Shown here in pieces: positions 48,646 through 61,445 of a DNA stretch of 64,000 nucleotides. The DNA is taken from contig CAVSFO010000009.1 in NCBI GenBank assembly GCA_963727245.1, forward strand, positions 62,001-126,000. The letters are read 5' to 3'. A program made the position numbers and the translations under genes. The notes beneath the pieces are model-generated. The model saw only the letters and a list, made by a program, of their open reading frames with translations. It was not told the origin of the DNA and made no database searches. The DNA comes from JBKQVT01 sp963727245 (GTDB lineage Bacteria > Planctomycetota > Planctomycetia > Pirellulales > Thermoguttaceae). Each line of letters starts with the position of its first letter. The stretch's first letter is position 1.

Positions 48646-49078
48646 ATGGCACGCAGGCCGATCAAGGTTGGGGTCCAAGTTGGCCAAGGAAGATCACCCG
48701 GATACCGGTGGGCAGTCTGGATTCTCGACATTGCATTTGACGAATCAATGGAATTTCTCAAGACCGCGCAGTACCAGCACCTGGCGTTGCAAATGCAAGA
48801 ACTTGCGATGCACGACGATCCGACACACAGTGACGTGTTGTCCGTCCAAAATATGTCGCCCGAGGAGTTCTGTGAACTGCGCGATAAGGGCGGTATCCTG
48901 GGCGGCCTGAACGTGCGGGTCTTCTACGGGGTTGACAAGGACTCCCGCGCCATCGTCGTGCTGGGAAGCATCAGAGAAGCAAAACAACGGCCCGACGCCT
49001 CGCGGCGACTTGATTCGTATGCGTCGCCGCTGGCGTAAATTCAAGAACGGGGACTACGGGAAACCGGACATTGTATAG
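48646..49078 (+). CDS. RelE/HigB-type toxin (frameshift near 3' end)
   Basis: About 143 residues. From the ATG at 48646: GYRWAVWILDIAFDESMEFL, MQELAMHDDPTHSDVLSVQN, EEFCELRDKGGILGGLNVRV and FYGVDKDSRAIVVLGSI, the RelE/ParE-superfamily pattern. The given frame ends at 49038 with unrelated residues. Adding one A in the run at ~48981 gives NNGPTPRGDLIRMRRRWRKF and KNGDYGKPDIV with TAG at 49076-49078. That matches the conserved basic C-terminus (K(K/R)xNNGxTPxG) of these mRNA-interferase-like toxins. The gene is first in the operon, the HigB order, with the antitoxin 44 nt downstream. Confidence 0.7.
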
Positions 49079-49122
49079 GCAGATGATTTTGGCGAAAGAA
49101 GCTGAAGAGAAGGACGCTGGAT

Positions 49123-49578
49123 ATGGCTACTGCAATTTCGGAAGAGCTGCTGAACGATCCTGTCGCGCTTGCGATCGCTGTGCTCATGGAGCGGATTCGC
49201 GGCCTTTCTAAGGACGACCGAAACGACCTGTTCGAGTTGGCCGAAGCGCTTGCAGGTGCGCAAACGGACGAGGAGACCGAGGCTGCTGCCCGCGGGATGC
49301 GCGAGATTCTCAAGCAGCAGGCATCGGGAATACGTGCCATGGAGCCGACCGAGCCGTGCCCCGAACTGGGCCAGTGGATGAATTTCGTCGGCGGGCGCAT
49401 TCGCCATTTTAGGGAAGCGGCCGGGCTGACCCAGGAACAGCTTGCCGCCAAGGCCGGCTTGCCGCAGAGCCACATCAGCCGGCTAGAGACAGGCCGCCAC
49501 AGCCCATCCTCACTGACGCTTGAGAAAATTGCCGCGGCGATTGGAATCGATCCCTCTGAGTTGGATCCGTCAACGTAG
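49123..49578 (+). CDS. XRE-family HTH antitoxin
   Basis: 151 residues, intact. The C-terminal ~60 residues form an XRE helix-turn-helix: GGRIRHFREAAGLTQEQLAA, KAGLPQSHISRLETGRHSPS, SLTLEKIAAAIGIDPSEL. The N-terminal half (LNDPVALAIAVLMERIRGLS, LFELAEALAGAQTDEETEAA) is probably the toxin-neutralising or dimerisation part. It is the second gene of a HigBA-like operon, with the palindromic promoter at 48548-48591 as the likely operator for autorepression. Toxin neutralisation is inferred from gene order and families. Confidence 0.8.
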   Translation: MATAISEELLNDPVALAIAVLMERIRGLSKDDRNDLFELAEALAGAQTDEETEAAARGMREILKQQASGIRAMEPTEPCPELGQWMNFVGGRIRHFREAAGLTQEQLAAKAGLPQSHISRLETGRHSPSSLTLEKIAAAIGIDPSELDPST

Positions 49579-49742
49579 ATGGGCTCCCGGCGAATCCGCT
49601 CGAAATCCGGGGCAGGAAACGAGACCGTCCCATATTGGGATGGCTCTGACCGTTTTTAAGACCGAGCGCACCCCAGCTCGTCAACGCTGGGCTGCGTCGG
49701 CGTTTCGAACCCCGTTTGAACGTTTGAAGGCTACGTCCGTGC

Positions 49743-50708
49743 TCAAGGTCGGGACCGCCCCATCGCGGCCAGGGTATCCCGGATCGCTTTGTAGTTGGCC
49801 TTTGGGCACACGCGCAGGACCCGACGCGGTGGCGCTAGGATTCCTTCCTCAAACACCTCAGCCGTCCACGACAAATCCGTGTCCCCAGGCCCGTCGATGG
49901 CGTCGCCCGTCTGGATTTCGCGGTCGCGGTCAAGCAAGTAGTGAGTCACGTTGCGCAAATAATAGTCGATGTGGCGCGGATCGTATTTCTCCCTGGGAAA
50001 AATACCTTCAACGTCTCGGATTTCCAGTTGACCGTTTCCGACCGTATCCATGATTCCCAGCGTCTCATCGAGATTGAAGAAGCGAATGTTCATCCAGAGC
50101 GGTAGCGGGATATTCCCCTGGCTTCTGCATACATCCCAGTGTTCGCGGAAGCTGGCACGATCGCGCAATACCTCTCCATTGGGGTTGAAATAACAGACGA
50201 CGCCGGGCGCATTTAGAACCGCGAGCACCGCGCGGCTGAGAAAGATCATTTCCGCGAGAGGATCGTAGCCATTCGGTAATACGCGCACGTCGTCCTTGCA
50301 ACCGAAAACGTAGCTCATTCGGATGCGGACGAATCCTCGGTGGCCCTCGGCGACGGTCCGGCCTGGCGCCCAGGCCCACGCGTGCTGCCGCGCACGTGCC
50401 AGGCCGCCAGGAAACGCAAACGGGCCAAAGTAGCCCATGGACCAGGCAGCGAACGTCGTCGGGTCCGATTTCGGATCGCCCATCGAATCCGGCCACGATT
50501 GGTTCACAACATCCACGGCAGCGTAGCCGTTGACTTCGGGGAGAAAGGGCACGACGAGGGCGGGCCCTCCGAAGCACTGGTCCGCCTGGGCCGGTGTTTG
50601 CTCAACGATCTCGAAATTTTGCTCCCGCAGTGCGGACCTGATGTCTTCGATACTTGTCCGCCCGTCGGTCAGCAGACAAGCGCCCTGGGTAAAGAACCCT
50701 TTTACCAT
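49743..50708 (-). CDS. DUF4261-like protein
   Basis: 321 residues, intact, from the ATG at 50708 with gaggtgggg upstream. Characteristic segments: WPDSMGDPKSDPTTFAAWSM, GYFGPFAFPGGLARARQHAW, VCYFNPNGEVLRDRASFREH and LPLWMNIRFFNLDETLGIMD. I recognise the pattern as DUF4261, a family scattered in bacteria, sometimes near polymorphic-toxin or immunity genes, with no established function. No signal peptide or membrane segment. It lies next to the toxin-antitoxin genes on the opposite strand; whether that is meaningful is unknown. Confidence 0.6.
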   Translation of the reverse strand: MVKGFFTQGACLLTDGRTSIEDIRSALREQNFEIVEQTPAQADQCFGGPALVVPFLPEVNGYAAVDVVNQSWPDSMGDPKSDPTTFAAWSMGYFGPFAFPGGLARARQHAWAWAPGRTVAEGHRGFVRIRMSYVFGCKDDVRVLPNGYDPLAEMIFLSRAVLAVLNAPGVVCYFNPNGEVLRDRASFREHWDVCRSQGNIPLPLWMNIRFFNLDETLGIMDTVGNGQLEIRDVEGIFPREKYDPRHIDYYLRNVTHYLLDRDREIQTGDAIDGPGDTDLSWTAEVFEEGILAPPRRVLRVCPKANYKAIRDTLAAMGRSRP

Positions 50709-50821
50709 GCCCCACCTCGCAAACCCGCGAACGCTTTAACAGGTTCAATGATTTCTTGTGCGACCGCCCCAACGCGCCCGCCTGGTTCAGCTTGTTGTGA
50801 GGCTACGATTCGGCCATCTCC

Positions 50822-50853
50822 TGGTGGGGCTCGCTGCGCTCGGCCCACCCTAC
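50822..50853. repeat. single family A arm
   Basis: tggtggggctcgctgcgctc + ggcccaccctac, one arm only, just after the stop of the prolyl oligopeptidase gene in that gene's direction. The partner arm is missing. Confidence 0.8.
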
Positions 50854-50879
50854 ACGTACTTCCGCAACAACGTCTCTCG

Positions 50880-53059
<2,180 letters not shown>

Positions 53060-53090
53060 GGTGCAAGACTCCGCTTTCTTGATAAAAAAT

Positions 53091-53195
53091 GGTGGGGCTC
53101 GCCGACCATGCTTCGCACGGTGCCCGTCGACCCACCCTACCCCCGTGCAGTTTTTTCCTTCCCCTGGCCCCTGGTCCCCGGCCCCTGGTCCCTGT
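53091..53195. repeat. degenerate family A hairpin and family H tract
   Basis: Bases 53091-53140 are a shortened family A hairpin with an altered centre (ggtggggctcgccgacc ... cggtgcccgtcgacccaccc). Bases 53159-53195 are a cccctggcccctggtccccg tract (family H). They fill the 138-bp gap between two minus-strand genes. Confidence 0.7.
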
Positions 53196-53197
53196 TT

Positions 53198-53671
53198 TCA
53201 GTCGATCTCAAAAATGGCTTCGATCTCGACGGGCACGCCCAGCGGCAGCGCGGCCACGCCGACGGCCGTGCGGGCGCCGACGCCGGCCTCCGGGCCGAAG
53301 ACGTGGGCAAACAACTCGCTGCAGCCGTTGAGCACGGCGGGCTGCTGGGTGAATTGCGGCGTGCAGTTGACCGCGCCCAGCACCTTGAGCACGCGGCGGA
53401 CGTGGTCGAGCGTGCCCAATTCCTTGCGGAGCGAGGCGAGGATGCCCAGGCCCGCCAGCCGCGCGGCCGCATAGCCGGCCGGCACGTCCAATTCGGCGCC
53501 CAGCCGGCCGACCAGCAATTCGCCGGACGGTTGCACGGGGAGGTGGCCGGAGGTGTAGATCAGGTCGCCGCGCACGGCCAGCGGCCGGTAGACGCCCTTG
53601 GGCTCGGGGGCCGGCGGCATCGTGATGCCCAGTTCGTTGAGTTTTTCCGCAAGCCGGGCCTCTGCACTCAT
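53198..53671 (-). CDS. RidA/YjgF-family protein
   Basis: 157 residues from the ATG at 53671 (gaggac upstream). RidA-type features: YRPLAVRGDLIYTSGHLPVQ, GYAAARLAGLGILASLRKEL, VRRVLKVLGAVNCTPQFTQQ and the C-terminal ARTAVGVAALPLGVPVEIEA. The last contains the family's conserved Arg/Gly/Pro and ends IEAIFEI. This longer subgroup (about 155 residues) belongs to the chorismate-mutase-like RidA clade. True RidA enzymes hydrolyse reactive enamines/imines; activity here is not certain. It follows hisG by 136 bp on the same strand, and a link to amino-acid metabolism is plausible. Confidence 0.85.
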   Translation of the reverse strand: MSAEARLAEKLNELGITMPPAPEPKGVYRPLAVRGDLIYTSGHLPVQPSGELLVGRLGAELDVPAGYAAARLAGLGILASLRKELGTLDHVRRVLKVLGAVNCTPQFTQQPAVLNGCSELFAHVFGPEAGVGARTAVGVAALPLGVPVEIEAIFEID

Positions 53672-53740
53672 GGCGGTCCTCGGGGATTGGAGGGAATTAT
53701 GACGGATGTTGGCCGCCTGGGTCACTCAACTATGCCACTT

Positions 53741-53793
53741 CGCCCTCACCCTAACCCTCTCCGGGCACCGACCGAAGGTTGGTCGGGAGAGGG
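53741..53793. repeat. ccctctcc/ggagaggg hairpin repeat
   Basis: cgccctcaccctaaccctct on the left and ggtcgggagaggggac on the right, with ccgacc/ggttgg pairing inside. It sits between hisG and the RidA-like gene. The central gggcaccgaccgaaggttgg resembles the loop of the repeat inside addA. Confidence 0.7.
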
Positions 53794-53807
53794 GACTCTT
53801 GCGGTCC

Positions 53808-54683
53808 TCAGTCGATCACTTTGCTCAGCGGATATTCGACGATGCCCCGGGCGCCGGCCGCCTTCAGGCGGGGAATGATCTGGCGCACGATCGATTCGTC
53901 GAGGATCGTGTTGACGTCGACCCAGTGCTCGTCGGCCAGGCTGGAAACGGTGGGTTTCTGCAAGGCGGGCAGCAGCGCCAGCACCTGCGGGAGCTTCTCC
54001 CGCGGCACGTTCATCATCAGCCCGACCTTGCCTTCGGCCGCCATGGCGCCGCGCAGCATCAGCGCGATGTCGTCGATCTTCTGCTTCTTCCAGGGATCGG
54101 CGTAGGCGCGGTGATTGGCGATCAAGCGGGTGGTGCTTTGCAGCACTTCGTCGATGATGCGCAGGTTGTTCGCCTTCAGCGAGCTGCCGGTTTCGGTCAC
54201 CTCGACGATGGCGTCGGCCAGCCGCGGCGGCTTCACCTCGGTGGCGCCCCAACTGAACTCGACCCGGGCGGCCACGCCGTGCTTCTGGAGGTAGCGCGTC
54301 GTCAGCCCGACCGCCTCGGTGGCGATCCGCTTGCCCTCGAGGTCCTGGACGCTCCGCACCGGCGAGTCCTCCGGCACGCACAGCACCCAGCGGACCGGCC
54401 GCCGGCTGACCTTCGAGAAGATCAGCTCGGCCACCTCGTGGACATCCGAACCGTTCTCCAGGATCCAGTCGTGGCCGGTCAAGCCCGCGTCCAACACGCC
54501 GTCCTCGACGTAGCGGGCCATTTCCTGGGCACGGATCAGCAGGCACTCGATCTCCTCGTCGTCGATGGTCGGATAATAGCTGCGGGCGCCGAAGGTGATC
54601 TTGTAGCCGGCGCGGCGAAACAGTTCCGCGGTGGCCTCCTGGAGGCTGCCGGCGGGAATGCCGAGTTTCAGGATAGGATTCAT
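53808..54683 (-). CDS. hisG: ATP phosphoribosyltransferase, long form
   Basis: 291 residues, intact. It catalyses the first step of histidine synthesis (ATP + PRPP to phosphoribosyl-ATP). Key blocks: LKLGIPAGSLQEATAELFRR, EDGVLDAGLTGHDWILENGS, GKRIATEAVGLTTRYLQKHG and ADAIVEVTETGSSLKANNLR (PRPP loop region, EVTETGSSL). The C-terminal ~75 residues (GLMMNVPREKLPQVLALLPA ... ARGIVEYPLSKVID) form the ACT-like regulatory domain of long-form HisG, so feedback inhibition by histidine is expected. Its ATG overlaps the hisI stop by 4 nt (54680-54683), indicating coupled translation. Confidence 0.95.
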   Translation of the reverse strand: MNPILKLGIPAGSLQEATAELFRRAGYKITFGARSYYPTIDDEEIECLLIRAQEMARYVEDGVLDAGLTGHDWILENGSDVHEVAELIFSKVSRRPVRWVLCVPEDSPVRSVQDLEGKRIATEAVGLTTRYLQKHGVAARVEFSWGATEVKPPRLADAIVEVTETGSSLKANNLRIIDEVLQSTTRLIANHRAYADPWKKQKIDDIALMLRGAMAAEGKVGLMMNVPREKLPQVLALLPALQKPTVSSLADEHWVDVNTILDESIVRQIIPRLKAAGARGIVEYPLSKVID

Positions 54684-55105
54684 CGTGGTCGTCCCCCGTC
54701 GGTTTCCCGCTTCGCCTTGCCGTACACTTCGGCCGGGTCGAAGACCCGCTGGCCGATCACCTTCAGTCCCTCCGGACTGACCTGGCGGAAGAAGCAACTC
54801 TTATAGCCTTCATGACAGGCGGCGCCGCCCACTTGTTCGACGCGAAGCAGGATGGCGTCCAGGTCGCAGTCCAGGTAAATGGCCCGCACCAACTGGATGT
54901 TTCCGCTTTCCTCCCCTTTGCGCCAGAGTTTCTGGCGACTGCGGCTGTAGTAGACGGCCCGGCCGCTGGCCAGGGTCTCGGCGTAGCTCTCGGCGTTCAT
55001 GTGGGCCAGCATGAGGACTTCGCCGGTCTGGGCGTCCTGGGCGATGGCGGGCAACAGGCCGTTGCCCCGGGAGAAATCGGGGCCATTGGGGGGTGTTGGG
55101 TTCAT
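54680..55105 (-). CDS. hisI: phosphoribosyl-AMP cyclohydrolase
   Basis: 141 residues, intact, the usual size for a free-standing HisI without the HisE pyrophosphohydrolase domain. It opens the adenine ring of phosphoribosyl-AMP in histidine synthesis. Signatures: GEVLMLAHMNAESYAETLAS, RAVYYSRSRQKLWRKGEESG and the metal site in YLDCDLDAILLRVEQVGGAA followed by CHEGYKSCFFR, with the Asp-Cys-Asp-x-Asp ligands and the distal cysteines for zinc. It overlaps hisG by 4 nt (ATGA). Confidence 0.95.
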   Translation of the reverse strand: MNPTPPNGPDFSRGNGLLPAIAQDAQTGEVLMLAHMNAESYAETLASGRAVYYSRSRQKLWRKGEESGNIQLVRAIYLDCDLDAILLRVEQVGGAACHEGYKSCFFRQVSPEGLKVIGQRVFDPAEVYGKAKRETDGGRPR

Positions 55106-55662
55106 TCGTCCAGCATACAGGAGGAAGGCGGGAGGCGAAAGGCGGAGGGCGGAAGGAAGGGAAGGATAAAGGATGAAGGATCAAGGATGAAGGAGGAACG
55201 GAAACCCCAGCCGGTGGGCGTTAGCCCCGTAGGTCAGGCACTCCGTGCCTGACACGGTTCCTCCCGATGGCTGTCAGGCACGGCGTGCCTGACCTACTCC
55301 TTTTGCACAACTGTCAGGGGGTACATTAAGAAACCGTGCAGGATGAAGGCGGCAGAGGTAACTATAGAGGGGGGATGACATGCCGCTTTATCGACCAAGA
55401 AAGCCGAAGTCAGCCCTTCCGTCGGCCGATACTGTAGCTCCATCATCGTCGCGGCGACAAAAGTGCTAGGACTGTCCGCTCCCTTACGGACGGTGCAAAG
55501 CCATTGTTTTACGTCCGTGTGGAGCCGCCTTGGGCGTCGCTCCGAAAGCAAGTACGGGGATATGCGCTGCGGGGCGGTTGGGAACTGGTCCATTTTTTCA
55601 GCAAGAATACGAGGGGGATCCCCCCTTACACCCTCCCTGCGAGGAGGGAAAGGAAGAGTCCT
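55106..55662. other. intergenic region with a family E hairpin
   Basis: 557 bp between divergent genes. Polypurine tract at 55120-55200. Bases 55229-55297 are a family E inverted pair: gtaggtcaggcactccgtgc on the left, its reverse (gcgtgcctgacctac) on the right, with inner arms also pairing. Bases 55600-55660 (cccccttacaccctccctgc) lead into an aggaagag ribosome binding site for the gene at 55663. No other gene supported. Confidence 0.65.
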
Positions 55663-56040
55663 GTGAAGCGTTTGTTGACCGTTTTGTTGCCCGTCCAAAA
55701 CGCCCAAGCAACCCTGGCTGGGACCGTGGAAGAGGTCCTGGACGCCGCGGCCGCCGTGACCGACCGTTTCGAGTTGCTGATCATCGACGATGGCTCGGCC
55801 GACGCCACCAGCGAAGTGGCGCACGAGTTGACCCGCCACTATCCCCAAGTGCGCACGGTTCGGCACGCCCAGCCAATGGGGCGGGAAGCGGCCTTGCGGA
55901 CCGGGCTGGCCGAGAGCCAGGGCGAGCAGGTCTTCGTCCATGACGGCGATCGCCGCAGCATGGAGAGGCTGGCCCACGGCAACCGGCCGGCGCGTCCCAA
56001 CTACCTGGCCCGGCTGAAGCAGTTCGCCGCCGGCCAGTAA
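55663..56040 (+). CDS. short family 2 glycosyltransferase-like protein
   Basis: 125 residues from the GTG at 55663 with aggaagag 6-8 nt upstream. It is the N-terminal nucleotide-sugar-binding half of a GT2 (GT-A) fold: LTVLLPVQNAQATLAGTVEE, RFELLIIDDGSADATSEVAH and VRTVRHAQPMGREAALRTGL, then EQVFVHDGDRR in place of the usual DxD strand. After that it ends in a basic tail (NRPARPNYLARLKQFAAGQ) rather than the acceptor half. Full GT2 enzymes are about twice this length, so it is either a truncated relative or a specialised short form. Function uncertain. Confidence 0.65.
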   Translation: MKRLLTVLLPVQNAQATLAGTVEEVLDAAAAVTDRFELLIIDDGSADATSEVAHELTRHYPQVRTVRHAQPMGREAALRTGLAESQGEQVFVHDGDRRSMERLAHGNRPARPNYLARLKQFAAGQ

Positions 56041-56422
56041 CCGCCGTACAGGCCACGGGAGGCAGCGGCGGCTGCCCCCCCGCTGTCATCGCTGGCGCCT
56101 TCCCCCCGCCACGGCTATGCGGGAAGTTATTCTTTTCCGATTGCGCGGATCTTGCTTGCAGATTGGTTGCGGCGGGGTTAGGATAAACAGTCGAAGGCCG
56201 CGTGCTAGTCGGGCCCTTTTCTCCGCGGCTTTCCAGTGTGCAATTCGCCAGTGAGATTGATTTCATGGCGGCGCAGCTTCATGGGGAAGTTGTTTCCGCC
56301 GATGGGGAACGCTGGAATCATGTCTGGCCGTGGAAAACGGAATGTCTTTGTCGCTTCGTTCACGTTTACCTTGAGTATTCCGTAAGGCACACGGCCGGCC
56401 GTGATCGCGGAAGGAACGTGCC
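56041..56422. other. intergenic region, nothing recognised
   Basis: 382 bp. Moderately AT-rich parts near 56120-56180 and 56330-56390 (cgtttaccttgagtattccg) could contain the promoter for the HTH gene. The small open frame from 56202 has no ribosome binding site and unconvincing composition. Confidence 0.5.
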
Positions 56423-56941
56423 ATGAGCATCGTGGATTGCGCGTGTGGGGCGGATGGTTCCCAGGGATTGAACCTTCCCGCCAAGCGGCCGTTGCATCGG
56501 CTGGCAGCCGTTCGCCGGCTGCAAGGTGTCTCGCGCCGGGCGATCGCCCGCCGCTTGAATGTGGATGTCGCCGAGATCAGGCGTCAAGAGAACGAGCATT
56601 TCGATCTGCCGCTCAGCATTCTCTACCAGTGGCAAAAGGTGTTGGAAGTGCCGGTGGCCGAGTTGCTGGTCGAGTCGGAGGATTCGCTCTCGGAGCCGTT
56701 GATGAAGCGGGCCCAATTGGTCCGCCTCATGAAAACGGCCCTGGCCATCATGGAGCAGGCCGAGCAAGAGCCCGTCCACCTGATGGCCCAGACGCTCATC
56801 GACCAGTTGATCGAAATGATGCCGGAACTGCGGAACGTCAGTCCTTGGCACGCCGTGGGCAAGCGCCGCCGCCTGGATGAATTGGGAATGGCGGCGCAAC
56901 GCGGCCTGGGGGACGAGGTGTTCCTGGACATGAACGACTAG
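56423..56941 (+). CDS. HTH (XRE-like) regulatory protein
   Basis: 172 residues, intact, ATG at 56423. Residues ~25-65 form a helix-turn-helix of XRE type: HRLAAVRRLQGVSRRAIARR, LNVDVAEIRRQENEHFDLPL, SILYQWQKVLEVPVAELLVE. The C-terminal part is a long helix pair (MKRAQLVRLMKTALAIMEQA, LMAQTLIDQLIEMMPELRNV) likely for oligomerisation, and the end is VFLDMND. Cys residues near the N-terminus (DCACGA) are not arranged as a clear metal site. Planctomycete relatives are annotated only as helix-turn-helix proteins; targets unknown. Confidence 0.7.
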   Translation: MSIVDCACGADGSQGLNLPAKRPLHRLAAVRRLQGVSRRAIARRLNVDVAEIRRQENEHFDLPLSILYQWQKVLEVPVAELLVESEDSLSEPLMKRAQLVRLMKTALAIMEQAEQEPVHLMAQTLIDQLIEMMPELRNVSPWHAVGKRRRLDELGMAAQRGLGDEVFLDMND

Positions 56942-56986
56942 GGGCCAGGGACCGGAGGCCAGGGGCCAGGGGCCAGGGGCCAGGGG
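56941..56986. repeat. family H tract (ggggccaggg repeat)
   Basis: ggggccagggaccggaggcc, then three more ggggcca units. It starts at the stop codon of the HTH gene and is simple-sequence-like rather than palindromic. Confidence 0.8.
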
Positions 56987-57063
56987 ACGCCGCGCCGGCC
57001 GGCGCGGTGCCAAGTTTTCGCCTCCGCTGAGAGCGTGCAAGAAGAACGCCTTCGGGCCGAAAC

Positions 57064-57829
57064 ATGGACCAGTCCCCGCCGCCGCAAGACCTCCTGGCCG
57101 AGCGCCGCTGGCTGGTCTTCCTGCTCCCCTTTGCGGTCTTCATCTTGTTGGGCCCGTTGGAGCCCGCGCGGCGGCGCCGGCGGCACCACCTGGGCGCTGA
57201 CGATCCCCTACGCCTGGTATCCACTGGTCTACACGTTGAAGATCGTCCTGACCCTGGCGGCCATCGGCCTGGTGCGGCGCGGCTATCGCCAGTTTCCGCT
57301 GCGGCTGAGTCCGTGGGCAATTCTCGTCGGCCTCTCGGGCGCGATCCTATGGATCGGCCTGTGCACGCTGGGGCACCGGCTGGCTGAGATGTTTCCCCTC
57401 GGCTGGCTCGACCATGTGGGCAGCCGGGCCGCCTACAATCCCTTCGAGCAACTGGCCGCCCGCCCGTTCTGCACCTGGGCCTTCTTGGGCGTCCGCTTCC
57501 TGGGGTTGGTCGCCGTGGTGCCCTTGATCGAGGAATTCTTCCTCCGCGGCTTCCTCATGCGCTATTTCATCCACGTGCGGTGGTGGGAAGTCCCCTTCGG
57601 CACGTTGACCGTGCCGGCGGTGCTGGTGGGCGTGGGCCTGCCGGTGCTCTATCATCCCCACGTCGAGTGCCTGGCGGTCGTGGCCTGGTTTTCGCTGGTC
57701 ACCTGGCTGATGGCCAAGACCAAGAACATCTGGGACTGCGTGGCCGCTCACGCCCTGACCAACCTGGTGTTGGGAATCTACGTCCTGGGCGCGGCACGCT
57801 GCGGGCATCCCCAGTGGTGGCTGTGGTAG
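57064..57829 (+). CDS. CPBP intramembrane protease, exosortase-associated type (frameshifted)
   Basis: About 255 residues with 7-8 membrane segments. The N-terminus MDQSPPPQDLLAERRWLVFL (ATG at 57064) continues LPFAVFILLGPLEP. A shift near 57165-57180 leads to the frame with LTIPYAWYPLVYTLKIVLTL, LSPWAILVGLSGAILWIGLC and VVPLIEEFFLRGFLMRY (the EExxxR catalytic motif of the CPBP/Abi family). It then continues LAVVAWFSLVTWLMAKTKNI and WDCVAAHALTNLVLGIYVL (HxxxN motif). The pattern matches the CAAX-protease-related proteins often encoded with exosortase (PEP-CTERM) systems. The real substrate is unknown, and no exosortase gene is in this window. Confidence 0.8.
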
Positions 57830-57912
57830 CCGCTTGCTGCCCCCGGCCTGCTCCGTATAATGCTACTGCGGCGGCACGCACTATCCATCTCAACCTGACA
57901 GGGAGTAGAGCC

Positions 57913-58197
57913 ATGTCCACGTTCATTATGTTCGGACGGTATTCCCCCGAGGCCGTGCAGCAGATCAGCCGGCAGCGGACGAAACAGGCCACCGAGTTGA
58001 TCGAGCGCTACGGGGGCAAGGTGGTTGGCATGTATGCAACGCTGGGGCGCTTCGACCTGGTGTTCATCGTGTCGTTTCCCGGCAACAGCGAGGCCATGAA
58101 GGCTTCCGTCGCCCTGAGCAAGACGACGGCGATCGGCTTCCACACGGTGCCGGCGATTAGCGTGCAGGATTTCGACGCCCTGGTTGCCGGCGTCTGA
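57913..58197 (+). CDS. GYD domain protein
   Basis: 94 residues, intact, ATG at 57913 with ggga(g) upstream. A typical single GYD domain: FIMFGRYSPEAVQQISRQRT, LIERYGGKVVGMYATLGRFD and LVFIVSFPGNSEAMKASVAL, ending TVPAISVQDFDALVAGV. GYD proteins are small ferredoxin-like alpha/beta proteins with no established activity, often near stress or metabolic genes. It lies 83 bp downstream of the CPBP gene in the same direction. Confidence 0.9.
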   Translation: MSTFIMFGRYSPEAVQQISRQRTKQATELIERYGGKVVGMYATLGRFDLVFIVSFPGNSEAMKASVALSKTTAIGFHTVPAISVQDFDALVAGV

Positions 58198-58234
58198 GCG
58201 GCTGCGGCGGCTTATTTGACCACGAAGTTCACGG

Positions 58235-58365
58235 GTGGCCCCGATAGCTCGCTATCGCACACGGCGGAGCCGCAAGAGGGGCTTCAGGACGCTACGAACG
58301 CCTCTTGTGCCTGCGGCACCCCGATAGCGAAGCTATCGGGGCCACCCCCGAAGCTATCGGGGCCA
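58235..58365. repeat. ccccgatagcgaagctatcgggg repeats
   Basis: Three to four copies of a short palindrome (gatagcgaagctatc flanked by cccc/gggg and ggccacc) lie between the convergent GYD and leuS genes. The best is at ~58320-58345, followed by a half-copy gaagctatcggggccaccc. They may act as 3' hairpins for leuS. Confidence 0.75.
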
Positions 58366-58407
58366 CCCTTGGCACGGGCATCGCTTGCCCCCGTCCCGCT
58401 ACGGCGG

Positions 58408-61286
<2,879 letters not shown>

Positions 61287-61401
61287 GACAGGTGACCAGT
61301 TCGAGCCGGAGCGGGGGGGACAAAGAGCGAATTGTAGCGGGGCGGGCGGGGAAGAGCAAACGCATTTGGCCTTCGAGTTTGCGCGGCCGCACGGGGTTGT
61401 C

Positions 61402-61419
61402 ATGTCCGCTACTGGACAT
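61402..61419. promoter_or_regulatory. palindromic candidate operator upstream of the methyltransferase
   Basis: ATGTCC-GCTACT-GGACAT, a perfect 6-bp inverted repeat with a 6-nt centre, lies 27 nt upstream of the methyltransferase start in the 159-bp gap between divergent leuS and methyltransferase genes. It could be an autoregulatory site of the R-M system; no protein evidence. Confidence 0.35.
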
Positions 61420-61445
61420 TAGAATACTGCTACTTGGAGATGCTT

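Noticed and set aside
56202..56426. 74-codon open frame upstream of the HTH gene
   Set aside because: No ribosome binding site, no recognisable domain, and it overlaps the probable leader of the HTH gene.
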